Below are positions 25,977 to 35,038 of a stretch of DNA of 64,000 bases, one piece after another; position 1 is the stretch's first letter, and each line of letters starts with the position of its first letter. The stretch comes from Agrobacterium tumefaciens_K (GTDB taxonomy: Bacteria; Pseudomonadota; Alphaproteobacteria; Rhizobiales; Rhizobiaceae): contig NZ_JAOEGC010000007.1 in assembly GCF_031801495.1 (NCBI RefSeq), forward strand, positions 1-64,000, written 5' to 3'. The translations under genes were made by a program, and so were the position numbers. The notes beneath the pieces were generated by a model. It was not told where the DNA came from. It saw nothing but the letters and a program-made list of their open reading frames with translations, and did no database searches.

Positions 25977-26762
25977 TCAATCCTCCTGTTGATATGCTTT
26001 CAACCAGCCAAGGCCTGCACTGGTGGTCGACGCCGGTCGATATTCGCAGCCGACCCATCCGTCGTAACCAAGTTCATCCAGACGCTTGAAGATGAAATCG
26101 TGGTTGATCTCGCCCGTCCCCGGCTCATGCCGTCCGGGATTGTCGGCGATCTGAACGTGGCCGATTTTGTCGAGCAGGCGCTCGAAGGTCGCGACGAGAT
26201 CGCCCTGCATGATCTGCATGTGGTAGAAATCATACTGTATCAGCAGGTTGGAATGCCCGACACGGTCCATGATCCGCTCAGCCTGATTGGTGTTGGTGAT
26301 GAAATATCCGGGTATGTCGCGCGTGTTGATGGGCTCGAAGACAAGGGCAATTCCGACATCCGCCAGACGCTGCGCCGCTTGCCCGAGATTGCCGACGAGC
26401 GTGTCTTCCAAAACCTGTGGATCGACACCGGGCGGTTGAATGCCGGCCAGACAATTGATCTTCCGGCATCCCAGAACTTTTGCATAGCGGATTGCTGTTT
26501 CCATGGACGTCTCGAATTCGGAGACCCTCTCGGGCAGACAGGCGATACCGCGCTCGCCTGCGGTCCAGTCGCCGGGCGGCAGGTTGAACAGGGCCTGCGT
26601 CAGATTGCACCTCTTGAGTTCCGCAGCAATCGCCTCTGCGTCCTCCTCATAGGGACTGACATATTCGACTGCCGCAAAGCCATCGGCAGCAGCAGCGGCG
26701 AACCGTTCCATGAACGGATGTTCGGTGTAAAGCATGGACAGGTTGGCAGCGAATTTCGGCAT
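25977..26762 (-). CDS. hyi: Hydroxypyruvate isomerase-like TIM-barrel protein
   Basis: The product has 261 residues. MPKFAANLSMLYTEHPFMER at the start, the metal-binding region FEPINTRDIPGYF at about residues 140-155 and GCEYRPA near the C-terminus are characteristic of hydroxypyruvate isomerase (Hyi), which interconverts hydroxypyruvate and tartronate semialdehyde. I chose the ATG at 26762; a TTG at 26777 overlapping the upstream stop is also open. The next gene encodes the reductase that would use its product. Related isomerases can act on other keto sugars, so the substrate could be a sugar imported by the same operon. Confidence 0.85.
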   Translation of the reverse strand: MPKFAANLSMLYTEHPFMERFAAAAADGFAAVEYVSPYEEDAEAIAAELKRCNLTQALFNLPPGDWTAGERGIACLPERVSEFETSMETAIRYAKVLGCRKINCLAGIQPPGVDPQVLEDTLVGNLGQAAQRLADVGIALVFEPINTRDIPGYFITNTNQAERIMDRVGHSNLLIQYDFYHMQIMQGDLVATFERLLDKIGHVQIADNPGRHEPGTGEINHDFIFKRLDELGYDGWVGCEYRPASTTSAGLGWLKAYQQED

Positions 26763-26773
26763 CTGCAATGGCC

Positions 26774-28486
26774 TCAAACGTGGTCTGCGCGCAGGCGGTG
26801 CAGCATGCGCTTGTTGCGGGGGTCGGGGTTCGGAACGGAAGAGATCAGTCGTTTTGTGTAGGGCTGCGACGGGGTCTTGCAGACGGTTTCCGCATCACCC
26901 ACCTCGATGATCTTACCTTTGTGCATGACGGCGACGCGGTGGCAGAAATAGCGTACCACCGAGATATCGTGCGAAATGAAGATGAAGCTCAGATTGAGCT
27001 GCTTTTGAATGTCGAGCAGCAGGTCGAGGATCTGGCTTCGGATCGAGACGTCGAGCGCCGAAGTCGCCTCGTCGGCGACGATCACCTTCGGGTTGACGGC
27101 AAGCGCCCTTGCAATGCCGATCCGCTGGCGCTGGCCACCAGAAAAAGCATGTGGGTACCTCTCCATCGCCAGGGGATCGAGCCCGACTTTTTGTAAAAGC
27201 TCGGCAACGCGCGTCTCCACCGCTTTGCCGGACATGCCTCCGGCGATGACCAGAGGATCGCCGATGATCTGTTTGACCGTCATGCGAGGGTTAAGCGACG
27301 CAAACGGATCTTGAAAGATGAGACGCACATCCTGATGATAGCGGCGCAGATCCCCTTTGCCCAGCGACGTGACGTCGATCGGTGCCGCATCGGTTTTTTC
27401 CCGATAAGCGATCGTCCCGCAGGTCGGCTCGACGATACGCAGGATCATCCGTCCAAGGGTGGTTTTGCCCGAGCCGCTTTCACCGACAATGCCGAGACTT
27501 TCGCCGGCAAACAGGTCGAGATTGGCGTCATCCACGGCCACAAGCCCACGACCGCCGCCTCGCGAAAACAGTCCGGACGGTGCGCCGTAGATTTTTGAAA
27601 GATTGCGCAATGACAGGATTGGAGCAACGTTGGCCGTTAGCGACGCCGGAAGCATGCGCGCGGCTGCACCGCCCTCTAGCTTGACCGTCGCTTCCAGAAG
27701 TTGCCGAGTATAGGGATGCTGGCTGGCGTGGAAAATCTGGTCCACCGGCGCCTTCTCAACGATCTTTCCAAAGCGCATGACAGCGACCTCGTCCGCGACT
27801 TCTGCAACGATGCCCATGTCGTGGGTGATGAGCAGCATCGCCATGCCGCGCTCCACCTGCAGCCGCTTGATGAGATCGAGGATTTCGGCCTGCGTCGTCA
27901 CATCGAGCGCCGTCGTCGGCTCATCGGCGATTAGGACTTCCGGGTCGCAGGCAAGCGCCATGGCAATCATCGCCCGCTGGCGCATTCCGCCGGAAAACTC
28001 GAAGGTGTAGCGGTCGGCCATCAGTTCCGGTTGCGGTATCTCCACCTGCCGCAGCAGTTCGATACAGCGCTCCCGCGCCTGCTTCTTCGACACGCGTCGA
28101 TGCAGACGCACGGCTTCAATGATCTGTGAACCAATGGTATGGACCGGCGACAGCGAACTCATCGGCTCCTGAAAGATCAGGCCGATCCGTCCACCGCGAA
28201 TGGCCAGAACTTCGCGACTGCTTGCTGCAAATTTCGCGATATCGACGGGTCCGTTTGTCCCATCGAGAACGATCTGGCCACCGGTCATCTGTCCGGGCTT
28301 GTCGATGATCCGCATCAGCGCACGGGCGGTCACCGACTTGCCCGAACCGCTTTCACCCACCAGCGCAAGCGTCTTTCCACGTTCAAGGTCGAAACTGACA
28401 TTACGAACGGCGTGGAGCACGTGGGTTCTGAGATGGAAATCGATGGAAAGGTCTTTGACCGCCAGCAAAGTTCCGGGCTTTGTCAT
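26774..28486 (-). CDS. Dipeptide/oligosaccharide-type ABC transporter, fused double ATPase
   Basis: The product has 570 residues with two complete ABC domains, as in DppD-DppF fusions. Each has a Walker A (LVGESGSGKSVT and IVGESGSGKTTL), a signature (FSGGMRQRAMIAMAL and FSGGQRQRIGIARAL) and a Walker B (VLIADEPTTALD and VIVADEATSALD). The C-terminal oligopeptide-ABC extension (QPYTKRLISSVP) is present. The ATG at 28486 follows AGAGGAAG; an in-frame extension upstream overlaps the permease gene and is not protein-like. It energises the import system encoded immediately upstream. Confidence 0.92.
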   Translation of the reverse strand: MTKPGTLLAVKDLSIDFHLRTHVLHAVRNVSFDLERGKTLALVGESGSGKSVTARALMRIIDKPGQMTGGQIVLDGTNGPVDIAKFAASSREVLAIRGGRIGLIFQEPMSSLSPVHTIGSQIIEAVRLHRRVSKKQARERCIELLRQVEIPQPELMADRYTFEFSGGMRQRAMIAMALACDPEVLIADEPTTALDVTTQAEILDLIKRLQVERGMAMLLITHDMGIVAEVADEVAVMRFGKIVEKAPVDQIFHASQHPYTRQLLEATVKLEGGAAARMLPASLTANVAPILSLRNLSKIYGAPSGLFSRGGGRGLVAVDDANLDLFAGESLGIVGESGSGKTTLGRMILRIVEPTCGTIAYREKTDAAPIDVTSLGKGDLRRYHQDVRLIFQDPFASLNPRMTVKQIIGDPLVIAGGMSGKAVETRVAELLQKVGLDPLAMERYPHAFSGGQRQRIGIARALAVNPKVIVADEATSALDVSIRSQILDLLLDIQKQLNLSFIFISHDISVVRYFCHRVAVMHKGKIIEVGDAETVCKTPSQPYTKRLISSVPNPDPRNKRMLHRLRADHV

Positions 28487-28497
28487 CTCGCTTCCTC

Positions 28498-29673
28498 TTA
28501 GCTGTCGTAAGGGTCGGCTGCATCGCGCAGGCCATCGCCGAAGAAATTGAAGGACAGCACGGCCAAGACGACCGCGAGGCTGGGCCAAATCAGGAGCCAT
28601 GGAGCGGTGGCAACCGTGCGCACGTTCTGTGCGTCCTGCAACAGCACACCCCAGCTGACGACCGGCGGTTTCAATCCCACACCGAGAAACGACAGCGAGG
28701 TTTCGGCGACGATCATGGTGGGAATGGCAAGCGTCACCACCGCCAGAATGTGGCTGGTCAGCGATGGCAGAATGTGGCGGAATATGATCCGCCTTTCTCC
28801 GGCACCGTCCAGCCGTGCAGCCGTCACGAAATCATCCCCGCGCAGGGCGAAGAATCGTCCCCGCACCTCGCGCGCCAAACCGGTCCAGCTCAGCAACGAA
28901 ACGATCAGCGTGACGACGAAGTAGACCGACAGCGGCGACCAGTTGAGGGGGATGGCGGCGGCCAGTCCCAGCCAGAGCGGAATGGTAGGCATGGCGCTGA
29001 CGATCTCGATGATGCGTTGAGTGAGTGTATCCACCCAGCCACCGTAATAGCCGGATACCGCACCCATCACGACGCCGAGCGTCAGCGAAATGGCAACGCC
29101 GACAAGGCCGATGGACATGGAGACACGGGTTCCATAGATGAGGCGGCTCATGAGATCTCGCCCCAGTCGGTCAGAACCCAAAAGATACATCGGGTCGCGG
29201 GCGTCCAGTGGTCCGACCAAATGTGTTTCCATGGAAATAAGGCCCCACAGCTTGTAGGGCGCCCCTTTGACGAAAAATCCGATGGGAATGATTTTCGTGT
29301 CGTCGACGACGAAGCTGCGGCGGAGCGCCTTCGGTTCGATCTCGATTTTGTAGCCCTTCACATGTGGCAGAAATTGCGAGCTACCATCGGCAGCCGGCGC
29401 AAACAGGGCAATGCGCTGCGGTGGCGCGAAGGTGTATTGTGGGCGCGACGTGTTCGGCAGGCCCGGGGCCAGAAATTCGGCAAAGGCTCCGATGAGATAA
29501 AGCAACAGAATGATGCCTGCGGCAAGGGCGGCGACCTTGTGGCGGAAAAAACGCTGGCGGATGAGCGTCCATTGCCCTGCGGCTTCCAGATTTGACACCT
29601 TGCGACCGGACTTCAGCGGGCTGATGGCGGGGCCGGTTTCCAGCGCGACGGTTGGGTTTTGGTTGATCGACAT
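28498..29673 (-). CDS. Family 5 ABC transporter permease (DppC-like)
   Basis: This 391-residue inner-membrane protein has an N-terminal OppC-type membrane anchor, a long periplasmic insert of about 100 residues (roughly 80-165), then five more membrane segments. The EAA motif region (DDFVTAARLDGAGERRIIFR) lies near residue 275. The insert and the phrase GSDRLGRDLMSRLIYGTRVS are typical of the longer DppC/OppC relatives that serve oligosaccharide importers. The ATG at 29673 follows GAGGGG; a GTG six bases upstream is possible. It partners the DppB-like permease. Confidence 0.9.
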   Translation of the reverse strand: MSINQNPTVALETGPAISPLKSGRKVSNLEAAGQWTLIRQRFFRHKVAALAAGIILLLYLIGAFAEFLAPGLPNTSRPQYTFAPPQRIALFAPAADGSSQFLPHVKGYKIEIEPKALRRSFVVDDTKIIPIGFFVKGAPYKLWGLISMETHLVGPLDARDPMYLLGSDRLGRDLMSRLIYGTRVSMSIGLVGVAISLTLGVVMGAVSGYYGGWVDTLTQRIIEIVSAMPTIPLWLGLAAAIPLNWSPLSVYFVVTLIVSLLSWTGLAREVRGRFFALRGDDFVTAARLDGAGERRIIFRHILPSLTSHILAVVTLAIPTMIVAETSLSFLGVGLKPPVVSWGVLLQDAQNVRTVATAPWLLIWPSLAVVLAVLSFNFFGDGLRDAADPYDS

Positions 29674-29682
29674 AGCCACCCC

Positions 29683-30669
29683 TCAATTGAACCGGATGCG
29701 GGGATCGAGCACCGCAAGCAATATGTCTGAAATCAGCATGCCCACCAGCGTCAGCACGCCCATCAGGAGAATGAAACTTCCGGCCAGATACATGTCCTGA
29801 CCCACCAATGCCCGCAACAGAAGCGGTCCGGCCGTTGGAAGGTTCAGCACGATCGCGGTGATGGTAACGCCGGAAACAAGGTCGGGGAGTACCCAGCCGA
29901 TCGAGCTGACGAAAGGGTTGAGAGCGATGCGGACGGGGTATTTCACGATGACTTTGCGCTCGGGCAACCCCTTGGCACGGGCCGTGATGACATAGGGCTT
30001 GCTCAATTCGTCCGACAGGTTTGCCCGCAGAATTCTGATCATTGCGGCAGTACCCGACATGGCGATGACGATCACCGGTATCCACATATGGCCGAGCATG
30101 TCCTGGAATTTTGCGAAGCTCCACGGCGCATCGACAAAGGCGGGGGAAAATATCCCGCCAACGCTTTGCCCCAGAAACCGGTAACTCGCATACATCAGCG
30201 TCAGCGCCATGATGAAGTTGGGAACGGCCAGCCCGATGAAGCCGAGGAGCGTAAAGGCATGGTCGCCGAAGGAATGACGCCTGACGGCAGAATAGATCCC
30301 GATCGGAAGGGATATCGCCCAGACCAGCAGAAGACTCGCCAGCGAAATCAGCAGCGTCGAACCCATCCGGTCCCAGATAAGGGTCGATACCGGTTGGTTC
30401 CACTCGAAGGAATATCCGAAATCGCCACGGGTCAGTATTCCGCTGATCCAAGCCAAATACTGGACATAGACCGGTTGATCGAGACCATATTGCGCGCGCA
30501 GGCGCGCAATCGTCGCCTCGTCCAGATTCTGCCCACCATCGGCCATGGTGGAAAGAAGCGAGGTCAGATAATCGCCGGGTGGCAACTGAATGATCATGAA
30601 TGCGATCAAGGACATGCCGAACAGGGTCGGTATCATGTAAAGAACGCGCTTCGCCACGTATGTCAGCAT
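29683..30669 (-). CDS. Family 5 ABC transporter permease (DppB-like)
   Basis: This 328-residue protein has six transmembrane segments and the DppB/OppB N-terminus (KRVLYMIPTLFGMSLIAFMI). The EAA loop (YVITARAKGLPERKVIVKYP) lies around residues 220-240, and the C-terminal TLVGMLISDILLAVLDPRIR is usual for this family. A GGGAGGAA site precedes the ATG. It lies 9 bases before the DppC-like gene and 28 bases after the glycoside hydrolase gene in one operon. Confidence 0.92.
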   Translation of the reverse strand: MLTYVAKRVLYMIPTLFGMSLIAFMIIQLPPGDYLTSLLSTMADGGQNLDEATIARLRAQYGLDQPVYVQYLAWISGILTRGDFGYSFEWNQPVSTLIWDRMGSTLLISLASLLLVWAISLPIGIYSAVRRHSFGDHAFTLLGFIGLAVPNFIMALTLMYASYRFLGQSVGGIFSPAFVDAPWSFAKFQDMLGHMWIPVIVIAMSGTAAMIRILRANLSDELSKPYVITARAKGLPERKVIVKYPVRIALNPFVSSIGWVLPDLVSGVTITAIVLNLPTAGPLLLRALVGQDMYLAGSFILLMGVLTLVGMLISDILLAVLDPRIRFN

Positions 30670-30697
30670 GGGTTCCTCCCGCTACATGCCATCCGTC

Positions 30698-32812
30698 TTA
30701 TGATTGCCAGGTCAGATGAACCGTCTCGAGGTCCCGGATGGAAGGCACGGTGATTTCTGCACGGTTGCCAACGATCTTGCAGGACGCAGCCTCGTTTTTC
30801 ACCAGCAATTTCACCGAAGCAGACGTGCGACCCTTCGGCAGTTCGATCGATAGCGTCTGTTCGCCGATCGGGTAGACCTCCCGCAAGGGGCCCTTCATCA
30901 TCATCGGGTTGGTAAGGTTGACGAGGAAGATCGCCATGGCATCTTCGCTTTCATAAACGGCGATGTCGATGATTCCCTTTCCTTCAACCGTCACACGATG
31001 GTCCTGACCAAGAGCCCAGTTCACGGCGTTTGCGATCAGCCTGCCGTGATCGGGTGCAAGCACTTTCCAGAAGACCTCGCCGATGTTCCATGGAATGTAG
31101 ACCGCACGACCTCCATGGCCCGTCTCACGCGCAACAACGGCAGCGCCGCTCGGAGCTTCACGCGGGTAGACTTCCTCCATAGGCAGATCTGGAAAATCGG
31201 GGACGTAAAGGAACGGCGTTTCAGCTTCCGACTTGGCATCGACAGCAATCATGTGAGTGCCGCCAATGATGCGCGCGGCGCCGTCGTAACCCTCGTTCAA
31301 TGGGTGCGGATCGGAAAGCGCGACATAGGTGTTCTTCACCGGGCCACGAGGCGCCGCTGTCAGCGAGGCACCGAAGACATTCGACAGGCCGAAATCATCG
31401 CGCCGCTTGCCGATTTCATTGTAGAGAGATGTCTCATGCGCGGCCACGACCGACCCGCCGCGCCGCACATATTGCTCGATGGCCGCACACTGACCGTCAG
31501 ACAGGTAGGTTGCATTGGCCAGAATGATGAGCTTGAAGCGATCAAGCGCATCCGGGGTCATCACCTGATCGGAAAGGAATTCGAACGGAATTCGTGCCTC
31601 GACTAACGCATGATAAAAACCGAGATCATTATGTTCGGCAATATGACGTTGCTCCGGAGCCCAGTGCCGCAACGTCGTTGAGGGATCGATAATGGCGATT
31701 TCGGCAGTTGGCTTCAGCCCCTCCACATGCGGCTCGATGTCTGCGTGAAGATTGAAGGCTTCCGCAACCGGCCGTACCCAGCGGTCGTCGGGAACGCAGG
31801 CATTGAATTTGGTGAACCAGGGGAACAGGCCCTGCGCCATGCCATCGTGAATCCAGAGCTTGATTTCCTCGCTGCTCTGGACTGAATCTTTCCATCGGTA
31901 TTCTTCTTCGGGACCGATCGAGGTGATGAGGCCAACGGGCCGGTCGCGGAACGTTCCACGAATGCGTTTGCCGTTGCGTCCGGCAGACCAGCCGACCTCC
32001 ACGCCTTGGCGCGCCTGATGGTCAACGAACAGGATCGGACAATGTTTCTGAATGAGCGAAAGATCGAATTCCATCAGAGACGACCCGCTCATATTGGGAA
32101 TGAAACTGGCATGGGCACGGATGGATTTGACCGTCTCGTCCCAATGGACCACGAGTTCGGTTAGAATGCGTCTGCGCCATGCGGCCCATGCTTGCCAGGC
32201 AGGATCGGTCGCATCCGGTTTCAAGGGCAGATCAAAGCCTGTTTCCTGCCTGAAGCGTTTGCGATTGTCTTCGCTGTAGGAAACACCATGCCCCTGCCAG
32301 CGGTTGGCGAATACAGCATCGACGTCATACTTGGTCACGACTTCACGAATGACGTCGGTGGTGAAGTCGCGATTATAGCTTCCCAGCGCATCGGTGACGT
32401 AGATACCAGGAAATGCCCAATGTTCACGCGGGCTTCCATCCGGATTGATCGCCACCCATTCTGGATGTGCTTGCGCCGCATCTGCATGGATCGCATGCGG
32501 ATCGACACGCGCCATGACGTGCATTCCCAACTTGCGCGCGCCTTCCACAATGGTGCCGAACGGATCGGTGTCGCCGATGAAACTGGACACGTAATGCAGG
32601 GGGATTTCGCTCGGATAATAGGCGATATAGCCGCCAGCCGAAAGGCAGACCGCATTCGACTTAGTGCGCTTGAAGACATCGATCCAGAATTCCGGATCAT
32701 ATTTCGCCGGATCGTCCTCCGCAAAGGTCAATTGCGTCCAGCGGGTGGCGGATTTGAACCATTCCTGAGAGCGAACGGCACCTTCGGATATGGCGTTTGG
32801 TCTATGCAACAT
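30698..32812 (-). CDS. Putative glycoside hydrolase with beta-galactosidase-trimerisation-like domain
   Basis: The product has 704 residues. The N-terminal half looks like a TIM-barrel 'hypothetical glycosyl hydrolase 6'-type domain (FWIDVFKRTKSNAVCLSAGG, ARVDPHAIHADAAQAHPEW, VDAVFANRWQGHG). Residues about 400-600 resemble the class-I glutamine-amidotransferase-like middle domain of GH42 enzymes (LIILANATYLSDGQCAAIEQ, GGSVVAAHETS). A C-terminal beta domain follows. There is no signal peptide, so it would act in the cytosol on material brought in by the transporter. I chose the ATG at 32812 (TGGAGA upstream). The family is poorly characterised and the substrate unknown. Confidence 0.7.
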   Translation of the reverse strand: MLHRPNAISEGAVRSQEWFKSATRWTQLTFAEDDPAKYDPEFWIDVFKRTKSNAVCLSAGGYIAYYPSEIPLHYVSSFIGDTDPFGTIVEGARKLGMHVMARVDPHAIHADAAQAHPEWVAINPDGSPREHWAFPGIYVTDALGSYNRDFTTDVIREVVTKYDVDAVFANRWQGHGVSYSEDNRKRFRQETGFDLPLKPDATDPAWQAWAAWRRRILTELVVHWDETVKSIRAHASFIPNMSGSSLMEFDLSLIQKHCPILFVDHQARQGVEVGWSAGRNGKRIRGTFRDRPVGLITSIGPEEEYRWKDSVQSSEEIKLWIHDGMAQGLFPWFTKFNACVPDDRWVRPVAEAFNLHADIEPHVEGLKPTAEIAIIDPSTTLRHWAPEQRHIAEHNDLGFYHALVEARIPFEFLSDQVMTPDALDRFKLIILANATYLSDGQCAAIEQYVRRGGSVVAAHETSLYNEIGKRRDDFGLSNVFGASLTAAPRGPVKNTYVALSDPHPLNEGYDGAARIIGGTHMIAVDAKSEAETPFLYVPDFPDLPMEEVYPREAPSGAAVVARETGHGGRAVYIPWNIGEVFWKVLAPDHGRLIANAVNWALGQDHRVTVEGKGIIDIAVYESEDAMAIFLVNLTNPMMMKGPLREVYPIGEQTLSIELPKGRTSASVKLLVKNEAASCKIVGNRAEITVPSIRDLETVHLTWQS

Positions 32813-32916
32813 GTGGTCTCCAGTGACAATAGAATGCCGTCGCGCCTGTCGGGCGCGCATGAAACGGTTTGATCTGCCCATCCCGGTTCAGTTGTTGCCG
32901 GAATGTGGCGATGGGA

Positions 32917-34845
32917 TCAGGCCTTGAAAAAGGTTTCCGGGTTGGCAGGCCCCGGCGTCGGATATCCCCACGAATTCGGCATGGATTTGGGAACGTTTTG
33001 CATGTCGTTCTTCACCACGCCATAGCTGTCACTGGGCAGGCAGACGCCGAAGACGTAAAACTGGTCGGCAGCGATCTCCAGTATTTCGGCCATCAGCTTG
33101 CGTTGCACGTCCGGGTCCGGCGAGCCCAGCACTCGGTCATAACGCGCCAGTGCATCCTTGACCGGCTGCGGCGGCTCGACCGCGCCCTTGGACGCAGGAT
33201 CGCGGTACCACAATTGCCATCCTTTGGCGTAAAGCGCTTCGGTTGTGTTGGGAATGAAATAGCGCGGATCGAGGATCGCAGCGATGCCGCCATTGCCGCC
33301 GAAGCGGTGCGCGGTGGCGTCATAGTCGATGCCCTGACGCACCCGGACCTCCCACAGCGAACGGTCCATGCTTCGCATCTGCACATCTACGCCCACCGCA
33401 TGAAACATCGGCAGTGCCAGTTGGAAGATGTCGAGGAAGGTAGTTCGAGCCTGATCGATCTCGAATATGATCGTCACCCGCTTGCCGTTTTCATCCTGCC
33501 GGAAACCTTCACCATCCTTGTTGGGAAGGATTTTGTCGAGCAGGGCGTTGGCCGCATCGGGGTCGTATTGGGTAAACTGCGTGGCCAGACGTTCGTTGTA
33601 AAGGGGATCTTCCGCCCGCACGGCGGGTTGCGAAATCGTTCCTTGGCCGATGAACACCGTGTCGATGATCGCCTGCCGATCCAGCGCCATCGAGAGCGCT
33701 GCCCTGAAATCCTTGTTGCCGTAGAGCTTGCGCTTGGTATTGTCCGGGTGGTTGAGGTTGAGCTGGAACACCATCTCGTTTGTTTCGGTCGATGTGAGCG
33801 TGTACAGACCGAACTCACCCTGCTCCTGCGAATCGTAAAGCACGGCCCTATTGGCTGGCGTGGCGATATACTGGTCCATCAGATCGATCTCGCCCTGCAT
33901 CGCCTTCAACAGCAAGACCTGCGCATCGGCAACCATCTGGTAGACGATGCGATCAATGTAGGGCAGTTGATTTCCCTCGGTGTCGACCTTCCAGTAGAAC
34001 GGGTTGCGCTCGGCAATGGCGCGGTCGGTGCTTTGTCCCGGTGCGACCGCCATCTTCCAGGCATGGATGACGGGGCGCTGCGAATTCTGGAAGAACTCGT
34101 TGTCCACGACGAGGCCCGCTTCGCGCTGGAACAGTTGAATCCACCCGGACGCGCCCTTGGTCTTGGCTTCCTGTTCGGCGTTCGGGTTGTACTTGATGTG
34201 GAACTGCTTGAGATAATGTTTCGGCGCGCGGGTCGTCTGGTCATCGTTGGCCCATGCCAGCCGCAGGGGAAACAGACCGTTGGGAGCGGCGAAAATTACT
34301 TTGAACGTCACATCGTCCAACGCCTCGAAACGGGCCTTTTTTCCGCCCGCGCGCAGATGGTTCTGGCCGATATCGTTGAGGCCCTCGTAATTGAAGATGT
34401 CCTCGTACCAGAACATGATGTCTTCCGTGGTGAACGGTTCGCCGTCTGACCACTTCATGCCTTTGCGCAGCCTGAAGGTAAATTCGGTGGCATCGGCGTT
34501 GCTCTCGTAATGCTCTGCGACATTCGGTACCACTCCCGACCAGTCCGGCATATATCGCAACAGGGGCTCGTAAGCCTGGTATCGGAAGAGCATCGACAGG
34601 GACCCGCCGCCGACGATTGCGCTGTTCCAGTCACCTCCGTGTGTTCCGACGCGGTCCAGCGGTGTGACGACCAGCGGGTTGAGCGGCAGGCGGTCTGCAA
34701 CGGCTGGCAGCTTGCCCTCTTTTACAATGGCATCCAGCATGGCCGGGTCTTTGACGGCGCTCGTCTGCGCCAAGGCTTTCAAAGCGGGTAGTATGACGGC
34801 AGCGGTGCCCGCAGCGAGAAACGCGCGGCGATTGAATCCTTGCAT
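32917..34845 (-). CDS. Family 5 ABC transporter periplasmic binding protein
   Basis: The 642-residue precursor has a Tat-like signal (FNRRAFLAAGTAAVILPALK). The family 5 binding fold shows FRLRKGMKWSDGEPFTTEDI, the usual cluster signature, at about 115-135. It is longer than peptide-binding relatives and closer to the 600-700-residue proteins linked to oligosaccharide or opine uptake. The ATG at 34845 has a strong GGAGGAGGA site. It is the first gene of the operon, divergent from a LacI regulator, and defines the ligand for the downstream glycosidase and isomerase. Confidence 0.9.
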   Translation of the reverse strand: MQGFNRRAFLAAGTAAVILPALKALAQTSAVKDPAMLDAIVKEGKLPAVADRLPLNPLVVTPLDRVGTHGGDWNSAIVGGGSLSMLFRYQAYEPLLRYMPDWSGVVPNVAEHYESNADATEFTFRLRKGMKWSDGEPFTTEDIMFWYEDIFNYEGLNDIGQNHLRAGGKKARFEALDDVTFKVIFAAPNGLFPLRLAWANDDQTTRAPKHYLKQFHIKYNPNAEQEAKTKGASGWIQLFQREAGLVVDNEFFQNSQRPVIHAWKMAVAPGQSTDRAIAERNPFYWKVDTEGNQLPYIDRIVYQMVADAQVLLLKAMQGEIDLMDQYIATPANRAVLYDSQEQGEFGLYTLTSTETNEMVFQLNLNHPDNTKRKLYGNKDFRAALSMALDRQAIIDTVFIGQGTISQPAVRAEDPLYNERLATQFTQYDPDAANALLDKILPNKDGEGFRQDENGKRVTIIFEIDQARTTFLDIFQLALPMFHAVGVDVQMRSMDRSLWEVRVRQGIDYDATAHRFGGNGGIAAILDPRYFIPNTTEALYAKGWQLWYRDPASKGAVEPPQPVKDALARYDRVLGSPDPDVQRKLMAEILEIAADQFYVFGVCLPSDSYGVVKNDMQNVPKSMPNSWGYPTPGPANPETFFKA

Positions 34846-35038
34846 CTGTTTCCTCCTCCAGTCACGCATCGCGGAATGGCCTCTCCTCCTCAGGATCGAT
34901 CCGCAATTTTTGAACGGCCGCGCCGCTACAAAGATAGCTTGCATGTCCGCATTATTTTAGCTTCTATTATGTAATTTGTTAGGTAAAGCGTTATGTTAAA
35001 TTTATTTCTTGCGCGGCATCACAATGCGAGGAGGCGCT
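34846..35038. promoter_or_regulatory. Divergent control region between binding protein and LacI genes
   Basis: About 190 bases, AT-rich toward the LacI gene (34955-35010). It must hold both promoters. A weak LacI-like half-palindrome centred on CG occurs around 34983-34994 (GTAAAGCGTTAT), but its symmetry is poor. I do not claim a specific operator. Confidence 0.45.

Noticed and set aside
32869..34449. 526-codon open frame on the plus strand
   Set aside because: It is antisense to the family 5 binding protein gene, whose signal peptide, ribosome-binding site and family signatures are clear. The antisense frame arises from GC-rich codon use.
34980..34996. Possible LacI operator GTAAAGCGTTAT
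   Set aside because: Central CG is present but arm symmetry is poor, so I describe only the control region.
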